Shown: in pieces, positions 25,074-33,685 of the stretch | Layout: each line of letters opens with the position of its first letter | Numbering within the stretch: position 1 is the first letter of the stretch | NCBI GenBank assembly: GCA_947259165.1 | Contig: CAMYKY010000036.1 | Coordinates: 1-41,003, forward strand | Direction of reading: 5' to 3' | Origin: an uncultured Acidobacteriota bacterium | GTDB lineage: Bacteria > Acidobacteriota > Vicinamibacteria > Marinacidobacterales > SMYC01 | Length of the DNA: 41,003 nt | Made by a program: the position numbers and the translations under genes | Notes under the pieces: generated by a model | Database searches by the model: none | The model's input: the letters and a program-made list of their open reading frames with translations, nothing else | What the model was told of the DNA's origin: nothing

Positions 25074-25808
25074 ATGTCGTTCGCCTCCCATCGCCGAACC
25101 GACCTCGATCTCCTGACGTGTTCACAGCTCGAGCAACTGGGCGTTCCCCACGGGTTCACGTCGCGGCGAAACGGTTTCGGTGCGCGCGACAACGGCCCAG
25201 CCGATCATTCGAAGCTGGCCCGCGCGTTGAGCCTCGACGCGACGGCGGCGATGAAGCAAGTCCATGGCTGTGACGTTCAATCGATTGCCAGCACCGAGGT
25301 CACACCCGAGTGCGACGGTGTGGTGACGGATCAGCCGGGACTCGGTCTCATCGTTCACACCGCCGACTGTGTTCCGATGCTCCTATGGGCGGAGTCCGTC
25401 AACGCCGTTTCGGCGGTACACGCAGGCTGGCGTGGAACGCTCGCTAACGTCGGCACGTTCGCTGTCGAGAAGCTCGTCTCTGACAAGGGCGCGTCGCCGG
25501 GCGAGGTGCACGTTGCCATTGGACCCTCAATCCGAGCGTGTTGTTTCGAAGTCGGTGACGAAGTTGTGGCGGCGTTCGTCGCCGGCGGCCGCGACAAAGA
25601 GGCCATCTCCCGTCCCGGGCCGAGGCAGCGCCGGCATGTCGATCTCATCGAGGACAATCGCCGCCAGTTGATCGCCGCGGGTGTTCGGGGGGAGCGGATC
25701 TACGACAGTGGCTGCTGCACCGCGTGCGAGAACGAGCGCTTCTACTCCTACCGCAAAGAGGGCAAAGGGGTGGGGCGTTTGATGGGCGTGATCGCCGTCA
25801 AATCGTAG
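25074..25808 (+). CDS. pgeF: PgeF-like multicopper-type purine nucleoside/peptidoglycan editing protein (YfiH family)
   Basis: YfiH/LACC1-family proteins act as purine nucleoside phosphorylase/adenosine deaminase in vitro and as peptidoglycan editing factor in E. coli. Metal-binding motifs seen are KQVHG, HTADCVPMLL and HAGWRGT, with IGPSIRACCFEVG and YDSGCCTACENERFYSYRKE further on. It is 244 residues from ATG 25074; a TTG at 25071 is adjacent. It lies 10 nt after the radical SAM gene and overlaps the convergent zinc-ribbon gene by 11 nt. A link to the peptidoglycan genes at the window start is plausible but not shown. Confidence 0.9.
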   Translation: MSFASHRRTDLDLLTCSQLEQLGVPHGFTSRRNGFGARDNGPADHSKLARALSLDATAAMKQVHGCDVQSIASTEVTPECDGVVTDQPGLGLIVHTADCVPMLLWAESVNAVSAVHAGWRGTLANVGTFAVEKLVSDKGASPGEVHVAIGPSIRACCFEVGDEVVAAFVAGGRDKEAISRPGPRQRRHVDLIEDNRRQLIAAGVRGERIYDSGCCTACENERFYSYRKEGKGVGRLMGVIAVKS

Positions 25809-26520
25809 TGGTTTTCTCCTCTTCCAAGTAATAAAGAATTCGACTGCAGCTGCTGCAGACGTGCTTGTCGCCGAGCTTGAGCTCGTGGAAAACCTGGGGG
25901 CGCATTCGCACCATGCACGCCTGGCAACGCTCGTCCACCGCGGCCGCCATGGCGACTCCGCTCCGCGCGTTGGCGATTTTCTGATACTCGGCGAGAAGGT
26001 CCTCAGGAATCAATGACAAGAGCTCTTTGCGAGACGCTTGTCGCTCGGCGAGCTCCGCCTCGAACTTCGCTTTCTCCACGTCGAGCTCTTTTTCCATTCC
26101 ACTGACTTTTATCTGGCCTTCTTTCAGCTCTCGTTCTCGCTCCGCTCGCTTGCTCTCGAGCTCCTCGAGCGTGTCCAGGCCTTGAAGAATCTTGGTCTCG
26201 ACGTCGCCGATCTCTCTCTTCACGACTTCGATTTGCTTCTGCATCGCCTTGTACTCTTCGTTGGACTTCACGCTCATGAGCTGGGTTTCGTACTTGCTCC
26301 GTTGCTCTTCCTTGGCCGCTAGCTCGCCTTCTGCGGCGCGCTGGCTCTTCTGAGCCTCCGTATGCGCATCTTCGGCATCCTTCAGATTCTTCTTCTCGGT
26401 CGCGATCTCCCGCTCGAGCTCTTCGACTTCCTTCGGGATCTCCGCGAGCCGTATTTCTAGCGTGCGGATTTCGTCATCGCGCCCTTGAAGCTTCACCAAA
26501 TTCGAAATTTCAGCCTTCAT
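25798..26520 (-). CDS. Coiled-coil zinc-ribbon protein (CT398/zf-RING_7 type)
   Basis: This 240-residue protein is mostly long coiled coil (about residues 15-180, rich in E, K and Q, such as EVEELEREIATEKKNLKDAE). It ends in a C4 zinc ribbon: CQACMVRMRPQVF followed by HVCSSCSRILYY. The family is widespread and its role is unclear; some members have been linked to secretion or cell envelope functions. It starts MKAEISNLVKLQGRDDEIRTLE. It is convergent to pgeF, and a palindromic repeat lies directly upstream. Confidence 0.85.
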   Translation of the reverse strand: MKAEISNLVKLQGRDDEIRTLEIRLAEIPKEVEELEREIATEKKNLKDAEDAHTEAQKSQRAAEGELAAKEEQRSKYETQLMSVKSNEEYKAMQKQIEVVKREIGDVETKILQGLDTLEELESKRAERERELKEGQIKVSGMEKELDVEKAKFEAELAERQASRKELLSLIPEDLLAEYQKIANARSGVAMAAAVDERCQACMVRMRPQVFHELKLGDKHVCSSCSRILYYLEEEKTTTI

Positions 26521-26530
26521 AACATCCTCT

Positions 26531-26620
26531 CACCACGGAGACACGGAGCCCACGGAGGTTTCACGGAGCTCGAACCGGATGCTCTTCGTCCGGTCTTCGT
26601 GTCTTCGCGTCTTCGTGTCG
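26531..26620. repeat. Palindromic CACGGAG repeat, family 2 copy A
   Basis: The left part is CACCACGGAGACACGGAG with further CACGGAG units. The right part (CTTCGTGTCTTCGCGTCTTC) reads as degenerate inverse units. A related element is at 39933-40012. Elements of this type are familiar in intergenic regions of many GC-rich bacterial genomes (from memory). Confidence 0.65.
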
Positions 26621-26630
26621 AAAACAGACG

Positions 26631-26660
26631 AAAAAAAAAGGTGCCGCGGTGGGCACCTTT
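26631..26660 (-). terminator. Rho-independent terminator for the mutS2-dnaG-rpoD-tRNA transcript
   Basis: On the minus strand, AAAGGTGCC pairs with GGCACCTTT in a perfect 9-bp stem with a 6-nt loop. The T-run, nine T in total (26639-26631), overlaps the 3' foot of the stem. It lies about 86 nt downstream of the tRNA gene. Confidence 0.85.
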
Positions 26661-26662
26661 CG

Positions 26663-26725
26663 CGAGACGGCCTTCGAGGACCCCCGGCCAGCTTGGGCCT
26701 GGGGGCGTCTTGCGAGGCCGTCTCG
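26663..26725 (-). other. Long hairpin between tRNA-Ile2 and its terminator
   Basis: CGAGACGGCCT (26663-26673) and AGGCCGTCTCG (26715-26725) are perfect complements. Inside, CCCCC/GGGGG and GGCC blocks also pair, giving a near-continuous stem of about 25 bp. It begins about 20 nt after the tRNA CCA end. It could be a processing element, a small RNA or a palindromic repeat. Confidence 0.55.
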
Positions 26726-26745
26726 TGTCCATCGTTTCCATCAAT

Positions 26746-26821
26746 TGGTGGGCCCACTAGGACTTGAACCTAGGACCAACCGGTTATGAGCCGGTGGCTC
26801 TAACCACTGAGCTATGGGCCC
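26746..26821 (-). tRNA. ileX: tRNA-Ile2 (anticodon CAU), CCA encoded
   Basis: The 76-nt cloverleaf has a GGGCCCA/TGGGCCC acceptor stem, a GCTC-AGTGGTTA-GAGC D arm, an ACCGG-CTCATAA-CCGGT anticodon arm and a CTAGG-TTCAAGT-CCTAG T arm, with encoded CCA. The body closely resembles E. coli tRNA-Ile2 (GCTCAGTGGTTAGAGC, loop CTCATAA, GGTTCAAGTCC), not initiator or elongator Met. The CAU anticodon is therefore probably modified to lysidine by TilS to read AUA. It starts 11 nt after the rpoD stop, so it is likely cotranscribed. Confidence 0.9.
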
Positions 26822-26832
26822 GTAGTTCATGT

Positions 26833-28560
26833 TTATATTCTCGAGCCCTCTAGAAACGCTTTGAGCTTACGGCTTCTCGAGGGATGCCGGAGCTTTCTGA
26901 GTGCTTTCGTTTCGATCTGGCGGATGCGCTCGCGAGTGACAGCAAAACTTTGGCCGACTTCTTCGAGCGTGTGCTCGCTTCCGTCGCCGACGCCGAAGCG
27001 CATCTTGATGACCTTCTCTTCTCTAGGTGTCAGCGTTTTGAGAACAGCCTCGGTCATCTCCTTCAAATTCGTGTTGATGACCTGCTCCGCGGGCGAGATG
27101 ACGCCGCGATCTTCGATGAAATCGCCAAGATGGCTGTCTTCTTCCTCGCCGATGGGCGTCTCGAGGGAAATCGGCTCCTGAGCGATTTTGAGCACTTTGC
27201 GCACCTTGGACACCGGGATGTCCATGCGCTTGGCGATCTCCTCCGACGTCGGCTCGCGACCGTACTCCTGCACGAGACTGCGCGACGTGCGGATGAGCTT
27301 GTTGATGGTCTCGATCATGTGCACCGGGATTCGGATCGTGCGCGCCTGGTCGGCGATGGCGCGCGTGATGGCCTGACGGATCCACCACGTTGCGTACGTC
27401 GAGAACTTGTACCCGCGGCGGTATTCGAACTTGTCGACGGCCTTCATGAGCCCGATGTTGCCCTCCTGGATCAGATCCAGGAACTGAAGCCCTCGGTTGG
27501 TGTACTTCTTGGCGATCGAAACGACGAGACGCAGATTCGCCTCCACGAGCTCGGTCTTCGCTTGTTGTGCCTGAGCTTCACCCTCACGGATCGTATAGAG
27601 CGAATGCTTCAACTCTGAGGCCGGGGCCTCGTACTCGTTTTGAAGCGCACGAAGCTCCGCACGGACCTTGCGGATCTCGCTTCGAAACTTGGCGCGTTCC
27701 TCGTCCTTGGCCTTGCCCCGTCCTTTCACGCCGTTGAGCTTGGAGTCGTAGCGCGTGAGGCGTCGCTCCAGCAGCTGCACGTGCTCGACACCTGACTGCA
27801 CCTTCTCGCGCATGCGTGAGCGGAAAGGTTCTGTAAAGTTGAGAACGCGTACCTTCTTGGCAAGCGCGATACGAAGCCGTGCGAGCTTCCACTTGCCTTT
27901 GATGTAGCTCGGCGAGCGCTTCTTCAGCTTCGCGAATCGCTTTCCGTAGGTGTTGTACGCTTTGGACGCGGCCTGGATGTTCTCGATGGCTTTGACCGTT
28001 TTCTTGCGATGGCTCTCGATCTTGGCTTCGGTGAGCTCTTCTTCCTGAACGATGACGATTTCACGGACGTTGATTTCGCTGTTTTTTAGATCTTCGTGAA
28101 GCGCCATGACCGCTTTCGAGACAACGATCGTCCGGGTGATCGCGCGGGCTGCCATGTTCTTGCCGCTCTCGATGCGTTTGGCGATCTCGACCTCGCCCTC
28201 CCGCGTGAGAAGAGGCACGGTGCCCATCTCTCGCAAGTACATGCGGACCGGATCGTTCGTTTTCTCGAGGGCACCGGGAGTCAGATCGAGCTGAACGGTT
28301 CCGCCCTGTTTTCCCTGGCCGGTCAGGCCGGCGGCCTTCATCGCTTTGTACTTCTCTTCGGACTCGACGATGTCGATACCGGCGTTGCCGAACACGTCGA
28401 AGAGCTCGTCCAGCTCCTCCGAGGAGCTGACTTCCGAGGGCAAGTTCTCGTTCACCTCGTCGTAGAGGAGGTAGCCCTTCTCTTTGCCCAGCGCGATGAG
28501 ATTCTTGACCTCGTCGTACTTTTCTTCGATCGCGGGAGTGCTGATCCTGGTCTCCGTCAT
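26833..28560 (-). CDS. rpoD: Housekeeping sigma factor RpoD (sigma-70)
   Basis: RpoD is the primary sigma factor that directs RNA polymerase to housekeeping promoters. Region 1.1 is at about residues 1-80. Region 1.2 has [20 protein letters not shown], followed by a charged non-conserved insert (about 135-320). Region 2 has [36 protein letters not shown] and [14 protein letters not shown]. Region 3 has [12 protein letters not shown], and region 4.2 has [20 protein letters not shown]. It is 575 residues. The start overlaps the dnaG stop by 4 nt (ATGA). Confidence 0.97.
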   Translation of the reverse strand: MTETRISTPAIEEKYDEVKNLIALGKEKGYLLYDEVNENLPSEVSSSEELDELFDVFGNAGIDIVESEEKYKAMKAAGLTGQGKQGGTVQLDLTPGALEKTNDPVRMYLREMGTVPLLTREGEVEIAKRIESGKNMAARAITRTIVVSKAVMALHEDLKNSEINVREIVIVQEEELTEAKIESHRKKTVKAIENIQAASKAYNTYGKRFAKLKKRSPSYIKGKWKLARLRIALAKKVRVLNFTEPFRSRMREKVQSGVEHVQLLERRLTRYDSKLNGVKGRGKAKDEERAKFRSEIRKVRAELRALQNEYEAPASELKHSLYTIREGEAQAQQAKTELVEANLRLVVSIAKKYTNRGLQFLDLIQEGNIGLMKAVDKFEYRRGYKFSTYATWWIRQAITRAIADQARTIRIPVHMIETINKLIRTSRSLVQEYGREPTSEEIAKRMDIPVSKVRKVLKIAQEPISLETPIGEEEDSHLGDFIEDRGVISPAEQVINTNLKEMTEAVLKTLTPREEKVIKMRFGVGDGSEHTLEEVGQSFAVTRERIRQIETKALRKLRHPSRSRKLKAFLEGSRI

Positions 28561-30317
28561 GCTCTCGTCTCTAATCTTCCCAGCGTTTCGATACGCCGAG
28601 CCAATGTAAGGATCTCGGCGGTCAGGTTATCGTCGTCCGCGCCCTTGGCCAGTTGAGCTCTCAGGCGCGACAGTTTACGTTTCAAGCGGTCCTTACGAAG
28701 CCCGTTGAGGCAATCGCGAACGCTTTGTCGGGGTCCCAGCGGCGAAGGCTCCGTCATGATGCGCGTCAGTTGTTTCTTGAGCGCGTCCGGTTCGAGCCGG
28801 TCGAGGAGCTTCTCGGTACTGAGGGGTTCCGTTTCCGTTGCTCTTTCTTGTTTCATTGCCATCACAATCGGTGCCGTTGCGAGCCCTTCCATATCCTCGT
28901 CCTCGATCTCGTCGAGAATCGCGCAATCTTCCGGACTCGAAAGAATCCATCGAATCAGCTCCCGCTCCGCCAGCTTGACTGGCGGCGCCTCATTTGCGGG
29001 CAGCGTGAACCGTTGGGCGTTTGTCTCGACGTGCCGCCGTAGCTCATCCAGGACTGTTAGGTCCGTGATGCCGGCATGCTCCGCGAGGGGGCCTACATAG
29101 CCAATTCGCTCCACTCGGTTCGGAATCTTTCCTATCAGCGGCAAGACGTCACCCAAGAATGCCGCCTTGCCCCGCGGCGTCCCCACATCGTATCGCTTCG
29201 AGGCTTCCTGGATCAAGAAGCCCACGAAAGAAGGCGCTTCCGCAAGCGCTTGGCGGTATCGGTCCACCCCGTGGGCCCGAACGAATCCGTCGGGGTCGAG
29301 ACCGTCGGGAAGCGTTAGCACCCGAACATCGAAGCCCTCCTCGAGGAGGAGGTCGATGCTTCGCCGGGCGGCCCGCATCCCCGCGTCGTCGGGGTCGAAG
29401 TTCACGACGATTTTGTCGGTATATCGTTTCAGGAGTCGCGCGTGGCCCGAAGTCAAACTGGTACCGCAACAGGCGACGGCCTGGCCGACCCCAGCCTGGT
29501 AGGCCTGCAAACAGTCCATGTAGCCTTCCATCAGGATCGCTGAGCCCTCCTTGCGAATGGCGTCTTTGGCGCGATGGAAGCCATAGAGCACGCCGCTCTT
29601 GCTGTAGATGGAGCTCTCGGGCGAGTTCAAGTACTTGGGCTCGCCGTCGCCGAGTAGGCGACCCCCGAAGGCGATGGTGCGGCCGGCCTCGGATGCGATC
29701 GGGATCATCACGCGATTGCGGAATCGATCGTAGTGGCCTTGACCGCCTTTGCGCGGGATGGCCAAACCTGCCCGCTCGATGAGCTCGGGCTTCGCGCCCT
29801 TTCGAGTCAAGTAATCGAGTAGCCCAGACCATTTGTCGGGGGCGAATCCGATGCCATAGTCGCGGATCGTCGTGTCGGAAAAGTCCCTTTTCCTGAGGTA
29901 GGCAAGCGCCCGTGCACCTTCCGGAGTCTCGCGCAGTTGCGTCTGGAAGAATTTGACCGCCTCATCGTGAATGCGAAGAAGAACCGAGCGCTCCTGATCT
30001 TCCTTCTTTGCCGGACCCGTTCGGCTCGGTAGCTGGAGGCCCGCGCGCCCGGCGAGCTGCTCGACCGCTTCCACGAACGATAGCTTGTCGTAGAGCATCA
30101 GAAACTTGAAGGCGTCACCGCCCTCGTTGCAGCCAAAGCAGTGAAAGATCTGCCGGTCCGGGTTCACGTGGAACGAGGGTGTTTTCTCGTTGTGGAACGG
30201 GCACAGCCCCTTGAAGCTTTTTCCCGAGGGCTTGAGGGGGACGTAGCCCGAGATGATATTGACGACATCGGTCGAGGAGCGAACGAGCTCGATGAAGTCC
30301 TGTGGAATGCCTGCCAT
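28557..30317 (-). CDS. dnaG: DNA primase DnaG
   Basis: DnaG synthesises RNA primers for replication. The N-terminal CHC2 zinc finger is [13 protein letters not shown] then [11 protein letters not shown]. The TOPRIM domain has [20 protein letters not shown] and [19 protein letters not shown]-terminal helicase-binding region follows. The start ATG at 30317 ([19 protein letters not shown]) fits the family; the open frame extends further but that part is the antisense of mutS2. It is 586 residues. It overlaps mutS2 by one base (TGATG) and rpoD by four. Confidence 0.97.
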   Translation of the reverse strand: MAGIPQDFIELVRSSTDVVNIISGYVPLKPSGKSFKGLCPFHNEKTPSFHVNPDRQIFHCFGCNEGGDAFKFLMLYDKLSFVEAVEQLAGRAGLQLPSRTGPAKKEDQERSVLLRIHDEAVKFFQTQLRETPEGARALAYLRKRDFSDTTIRDYGIGFAPDKWSGLLDYLTRKGAKPELIERAGLAIPRKGGQGHYDRFRNRVMIPIASEAGRTIAFGGRLLGDGEPKYLNSPESSIYSKSGVLYGFHRAKDAIRKEGSAILMEGYMDCLQAYQAGVGQAVACCGTSLTSGHARLLKRYTDKIVVNFDPDDAGMRAARRSIDLLLEEGFDVRVLTLPDGLDPDGFVRAHGVDRYRQALAEAPSFVGFLIQEASKRYDVGTPRGKAAFLGDVLPLIGKIPNRVERIGYVGPLAEHAGITDLTVLDELRRHVETNAQRFTLPANEAPPVKLAERELIRWILSSPEDCAILDEIEDEDMEGLATAPIVMAMKQERATETEPLSTEKLLDRLEPDALKKQLTRIMTEPSPLGPRQSVRDCLNGLRKDRLKRKLSRLRAQLAKGADDDNLTAEILTLARRIETLGRLETRA

Positions 30318-32662
30318 CAGTCCTTCAATTCTATGACGGTGACGCCGCCACGGCTCTCGCTCTTTTGATTGGCCACGTGAGCGTGGCCGGTGAGCCATTC
30401 CCGAAGGGCGGATTTCAATCGACCGGTTCCGTGACCATGAATGAGCCTGACTTCTCGATGGTCGCTCAAAAACGCGTCGTCGAGAAACTTGTCGGCCCGC
30501 TCGAGCGCCTCTTCGACGGTGCACCCGATGAGGTTGAGCTCGTTGGGGACATCCTTGACCTCGAGCTCGTAGCTCCGGCTCGGCGAAGCGGCCGGGGCGC
30601 GCTCCTGCACGGGTAGAGCCTCGAGGCTGCCGACGGGGAGTCGCAGTTTCTTGTCGCGGACGCGAACTTCGGCCTCGCCGTCACCCATGAGGCGCACGAC
30701 TTCGCCCTCCATTCCGAACGAGGCTACCAGAACTCGCATTCCCGCCTCCAGCGCATCGGGGAGCTGCGTCGGTTCCGCGGGCGTCTCCGCCTGGACCTTC
30801 GCGAGCAGGGGCCTCGCGACGGCTTCGAGCTTCGTCGAAAGCGTTTTTTCGAGCTCGGTCAGACGAGTGCTCTGTTCGGTGCGAGCGCGTTTGGCTTCGG
30901 TCACCAGCTCGCGAAGCTCGTGGCGCGTGTCGTGCAGCTCTTGCTCGAGCGATTCGCGGAAGCTGTCGAGTTGCTTGCGGCGCTCGATGCGTCCTTCGTC
31001 TTCCTCGGCCTCGATGCGGGCACGCGCGGCCGCGGCGGCGCGACGCTCTTTCGCGATCTGTTGTTTAGCTTGGGCGAGCTCGGCGCTTTCCGCCTCGAGC
31101 CGTTCCACGAGCTCTCCAACTTGTCGTTCACGTTCACTTTGGAGCTCGCGCGCACGCGAGACGATGGGTTTCGGAAGCCCGAGTCGCTCGGCCATCTCGA
31201 ACGCAAGGCTTCGTCCGGAAGCTCCATCGACGATTTCGTAGGTCGGCTCGTATGTTTTTGGATCGAATTGGAACGAGGCCGCGTCGATCCCCTCGGTCGT
31301 GCTGGCGTACGCCTTGAGAAGCCCGTGGTGCGTGGAAGCGATGATGAGAGCGCCTCGTTCGAGAAAGTGCTCGACCAGCGCGGTTCCGAGCGCGCCGCCC
31401 TCCGCGGGGTCGGTACCCGTTCCGACTTCGTCGAGAATCACGAGTGCGGGAAGCTCGAGCTCTCGCTCCATCGTCACCACTTTCGAAAGATGAGCCGAAA
31501 ACGTCGATAGATTCGATGCGATCGACTGGTCGTCGCCGATGTCAGCGAAAATGGAGCGAAACACGGGAAACGAGCTCTCGGGTGCTGCGGGGACGTGAAG
31601 ACCCGCCTGCGCCATCAGGCTCAAGAGCCCGGCTGTTTTCAAAGCAACGGTCTTGCCGCCGGTGTTGGGTCCGGTGAACACGAGACCGCGCCGCTGATCG
31701 GATACATGGAAGCTGATGGGCACGGCGGCTTCGAGGAGAGGGTGACGCGCGTCGACTAGCCGAAGCTGCGACTCGGCAATGTGCGGTTCATGAGCGCGGT
31801 GTTGAGCCGAAAGACGCCCCTTCGCCTGGGCAAGATCGATTTCGGTCACGGTGAGGCTCGCTCCGGAAAACGCCGGCCTTGACGGATGGAGCTTGGCAGT
31901 CAGCGCCGCAAGAATCCGGCGCACTTCCTCGTTCTCTTGATCTAGGACGGACGCGATCTCGTTTCCGATTTCGACCCCCGCCATGGGCTCCACGAAAAGC
32001 GTGGCCCCGGATGCCGACGCACCATGGACGATTCCGGGAAACTGCGACTTGCACTCCGCCTTGATGGGAACAACCGAGCGGCCGTTACGGTTGGTGACGA
32101 TCGACTCTTGCAGGATTTTGGCGTTGTCGCGCGACGCCAGAGCCGAGTCCAATACTCTCTGAAGTCGCTTTTTCAATGTCGCGCTTTTTGCGCGCAGCTT
32201 CGCGAGTTTATCGCTCGCGTTGTCACGAACCTCACTCTCATCAACATCGATGATACGCATGATGTCGGCTCGCGGCTCGCCCAGCTCAGGAATCGTTGCT
32301 GCTAGCTCGGCAAGACGCGGCGTCTCGTCGCCCCGTTGGGTCAGGCGGATGCGCACCTGTTCGGTGGTTGCCGCGAAGTGAGCGAGTGCGACGAGATCGT
32401 CGACGTTGAGACTGCGGCCTTCGATCCGGAGAATGTCGAGCTCGCCCTCGATGTCGGGCAGGCGAGAAAGAGAAACCGTCTCACCTTCGTCGTGCAGACG
32501 GCGCGCTTCGGAGGTGAGCGCGAGGGTTTCGACGACCAGCGGCCGCTCTGTCGCAGCTTCGACGCCGAGTGCTCTCGCCCTTCCTCGATCGCTTTCCGCC
32601 AAGCGCGCGAGACTCTCTCGCACTTTGGCGAACTCGAGTACGTCGTAAGCGCGAACGTTCAT
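30317..32662 (-). CDS. mutS2: MutS2 ATPase/endonuclease
   Basis: MutS2 is a MutS-family ATPase without the mismatch-recognition domain. It acts in recombination control and, in some bacteria, ribosome rescue. The core ATPase has Walker A FTGPNTGGKTVALK, Walker B LVILDEVGTGTDPAEG and IASTHHGLLKAYA. A long coiled coil follows (residues 500-620), and a C-terminal Smr domain has VRLIHGHGTGRLKSALREWL. I chose ATG 32662 (MNVRAYDVLEFAKV), the family N-terminus, giving 781 residues; an upstream GTG/ATG extension is unlikely. It is the first gene of the dnaG-rpoD run. Confidence 0.95.
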   Translation of the reverse strand: MNVRAYDVLEFAKVRESLARLAESDRGRARALGVEAATERPLVVETLALTSEARRLHDEGETVSLSRLPDIEGELDILRIEGRSLNVDDLVALAHFAATTEQVRIRLTQRGDETPRLAELAATIPELGEPRADIMRIIDVDESEVRDNASDKLAKLRAKSATLKKRLQRVLDSALASRDNAKILQESIVTNRNGRSVVPIKAECKSQFPGIVHGASASGATLFVEPMAGVEIGNEIASVLDQENEEVRRILAALTAKLHPSRPAFSGASLTVTEIDLAQAKGRLSAQHRAHEPHIAESQLRLVDARHPLLEAAVPISFHVSDQRRGLVFTGPNTGGKTVALKTAGLLSLMAQAGLHVPAAPESSFPVFRSIFADIGDDQSIASNLSTFSAHLSKVVTMERELELPALVILDEVGTGTDPAEGGALGTALVEHFLERGALIIASTHHGLLKAYASTTEGIDAASFQFDPKTYEPTYEIVDGASGRSLAFEMAERLGLPKPIVSRARELQSERERQVGELVERLEAESAELAQAKQQIAKERRAAAAARARIEAEEDEGRIERRKQLDSFRESLEQELHDTRHELRELVTEAKRARTEQSTRLTELEKTLSTKLEAVARPLLAKVQAETPAEPTQLPDALEAGMRVLVASFGMEGEVVRLMGDGEAEVRVRDKKLRLPVGSLEALPVQERAPAASPSRSYELEVKDVPNELNLIGCTVEEALERADKFLDDAFLSDHREVRLIHGHGTGRLKSALREWLTGHAHVANQKSESRGGVTVIELKD

Positions 32663-32817
32663 TGATCGAGGTCTCGACAGGCCCCTTTCAAACGAACGAG
32701 GTGTATTGTTATCAACGACTTGCAGGGACACTCCACCCGGCTCTAAAACAGGTCCAGCCCGAACCCGTCAATTTACCACGCCGAGCCCCCCGTTGCCAGC
32801 AGCCAGGTCCCCCTGTT

Positions 32818-32929
32818 TAAAGCAAGGGGAGGGGGGATGGTCGCGATCCGATGTTTGGAGAGTGGGGGATTTCAGACGGCTTGTTCTCATCCCCACATCC
32901 CCTCCTATCCCCATCTCTCCTTGTTTTTA
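32818..32929 (+). repeat. Dispersed imperfect-palindrome repeat, family 1 copy B
   Basis: The second copy of the element at 3836-3952, in the same orientation, with roughly three quarters of positions shared by eye. The right end supplies the larB stop codon region (TAA on the minus strand at 32929-32927). It sits between mutS2 and larB. Confidence 0.75.
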
Positions 32930-33685
32930 GCGGTGGCCCGCGGATGCCCGCAGGATCATCGATGCCATGTAGCCGGCGCCGAAGCCGTTGTCGATGTTGA
33001 CGACGGCGACACCGGGGGAGCACCCGTTCAGCATCGCGAGTAGCGCAGAGAGTCCCCCGAACGACGCGCCGTAGCCGACGCTCGTGGGCACGGCGATCAC
33101 GGGTGCGTCGGTCAGACCCGACACGACGCTTGGCAGCGCTCCGTCCATGCCGGCAACGACCACGAGCACGTCCGAATTCGTCAGCGCCTTCTGATGGGCC
33201 AGCAGGCGGTGAAGTCCGGCGACACCGACGTCGAACACGCGCTCGACATGCCCCCCCATGAGCTCGGTCGTTAGAGCCGCCTCTTCTGCGATGTGGATAT
33301 CCGACGTGCCCGCACACAAGATCGCGGCGTGACCCCGTCGCTGTGACGGAAACTCGCCAACGATGATGGCGCGCGCATCCGGATGCCATCGAGCACCGCG
33401 CGTCTTGGAGGTGACAGCGTCGAAGGCTGCCTCCGTAGTCTTGGTCACCAGGACGGGTTGTCCCGTGTCAGCCAGCCGGTAGGCGATTTCGGCGATGTGC
33501 TCCGGAGTTTTGCCGGGCCCGAAAACAACTTCGGGGAAGCCGCGCCGCAAACCGCGGTGGTGGTCCAATTTCGCAAACCCGAGATCTTCGAAGCCCAAGA
33601 CACGCAGCTTTTCCGATGCCTCGTCGGCCGTCGTCTCGCCGCGCTCGACGCACTTTAGGATCTCGCGCAAACGTTCGGGATTCAT
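32927..33685 (-). CDS. larB: LarB-like nickel pincer cofactor biosynthesis protein
   Basis: LarB carboxylates nicotinic acid adenine dinucleotide, the first step of the nickel-pincer nucleotide cofactor used by lactate racemase. The protein is homologous to PurE in its C-terminal half, here as DVLVVVAGMDGALPSVV, VIAVPTSVGYGASFGG and VNIDNGFGAG. The N-terminal motif is GFPEVVFGPGKTPEHI. I chose ATG 33685 (MNPERLREILKCVERGETT), 252 residues, because the extension upstream is antisense of the neighbour. The start overlaps the GT-C gene stop as ATGA. LarC and LarE are not in the window. Confidence 0.9.
   Translation of the reverse strand: MNPERLREILKCVERGETTADEASEKLRVLGFEDLGFAKLDHHRGLRRGFPEVVFGPGKTPEHIAEIAYRLADTGQPVLVTKTTEAAFDAVTSKTRGARWHPDARAIIVGEFPSQRRGHAAILCAGTSDIHIAEEAALTTELMGGHVERVFDVGVAGLHRLLAHQKALTNSDVLVVVAGMDGALPSVVSGLTDAPVIAVPTSVGYGASFGGLSALLAMLNGCSPGVAVVNIDNGFGAGYMASMILRASAGHR

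Noticed and set aside
26746..26821. tRNA-Met for the CAU-anticodon tRNA
   Set aside because: The body matches tRNA-Ile2 (GCTCAGTGGTTAGAGC, loop CTCATAA), and its first acceptor pair is normal, unlike an initiator.
30318..30524. N-terminal extension of dnaG
   Set aside because: It would be antisense-frame overlap with mutS2; the family starts at [12 protein letters not shown].
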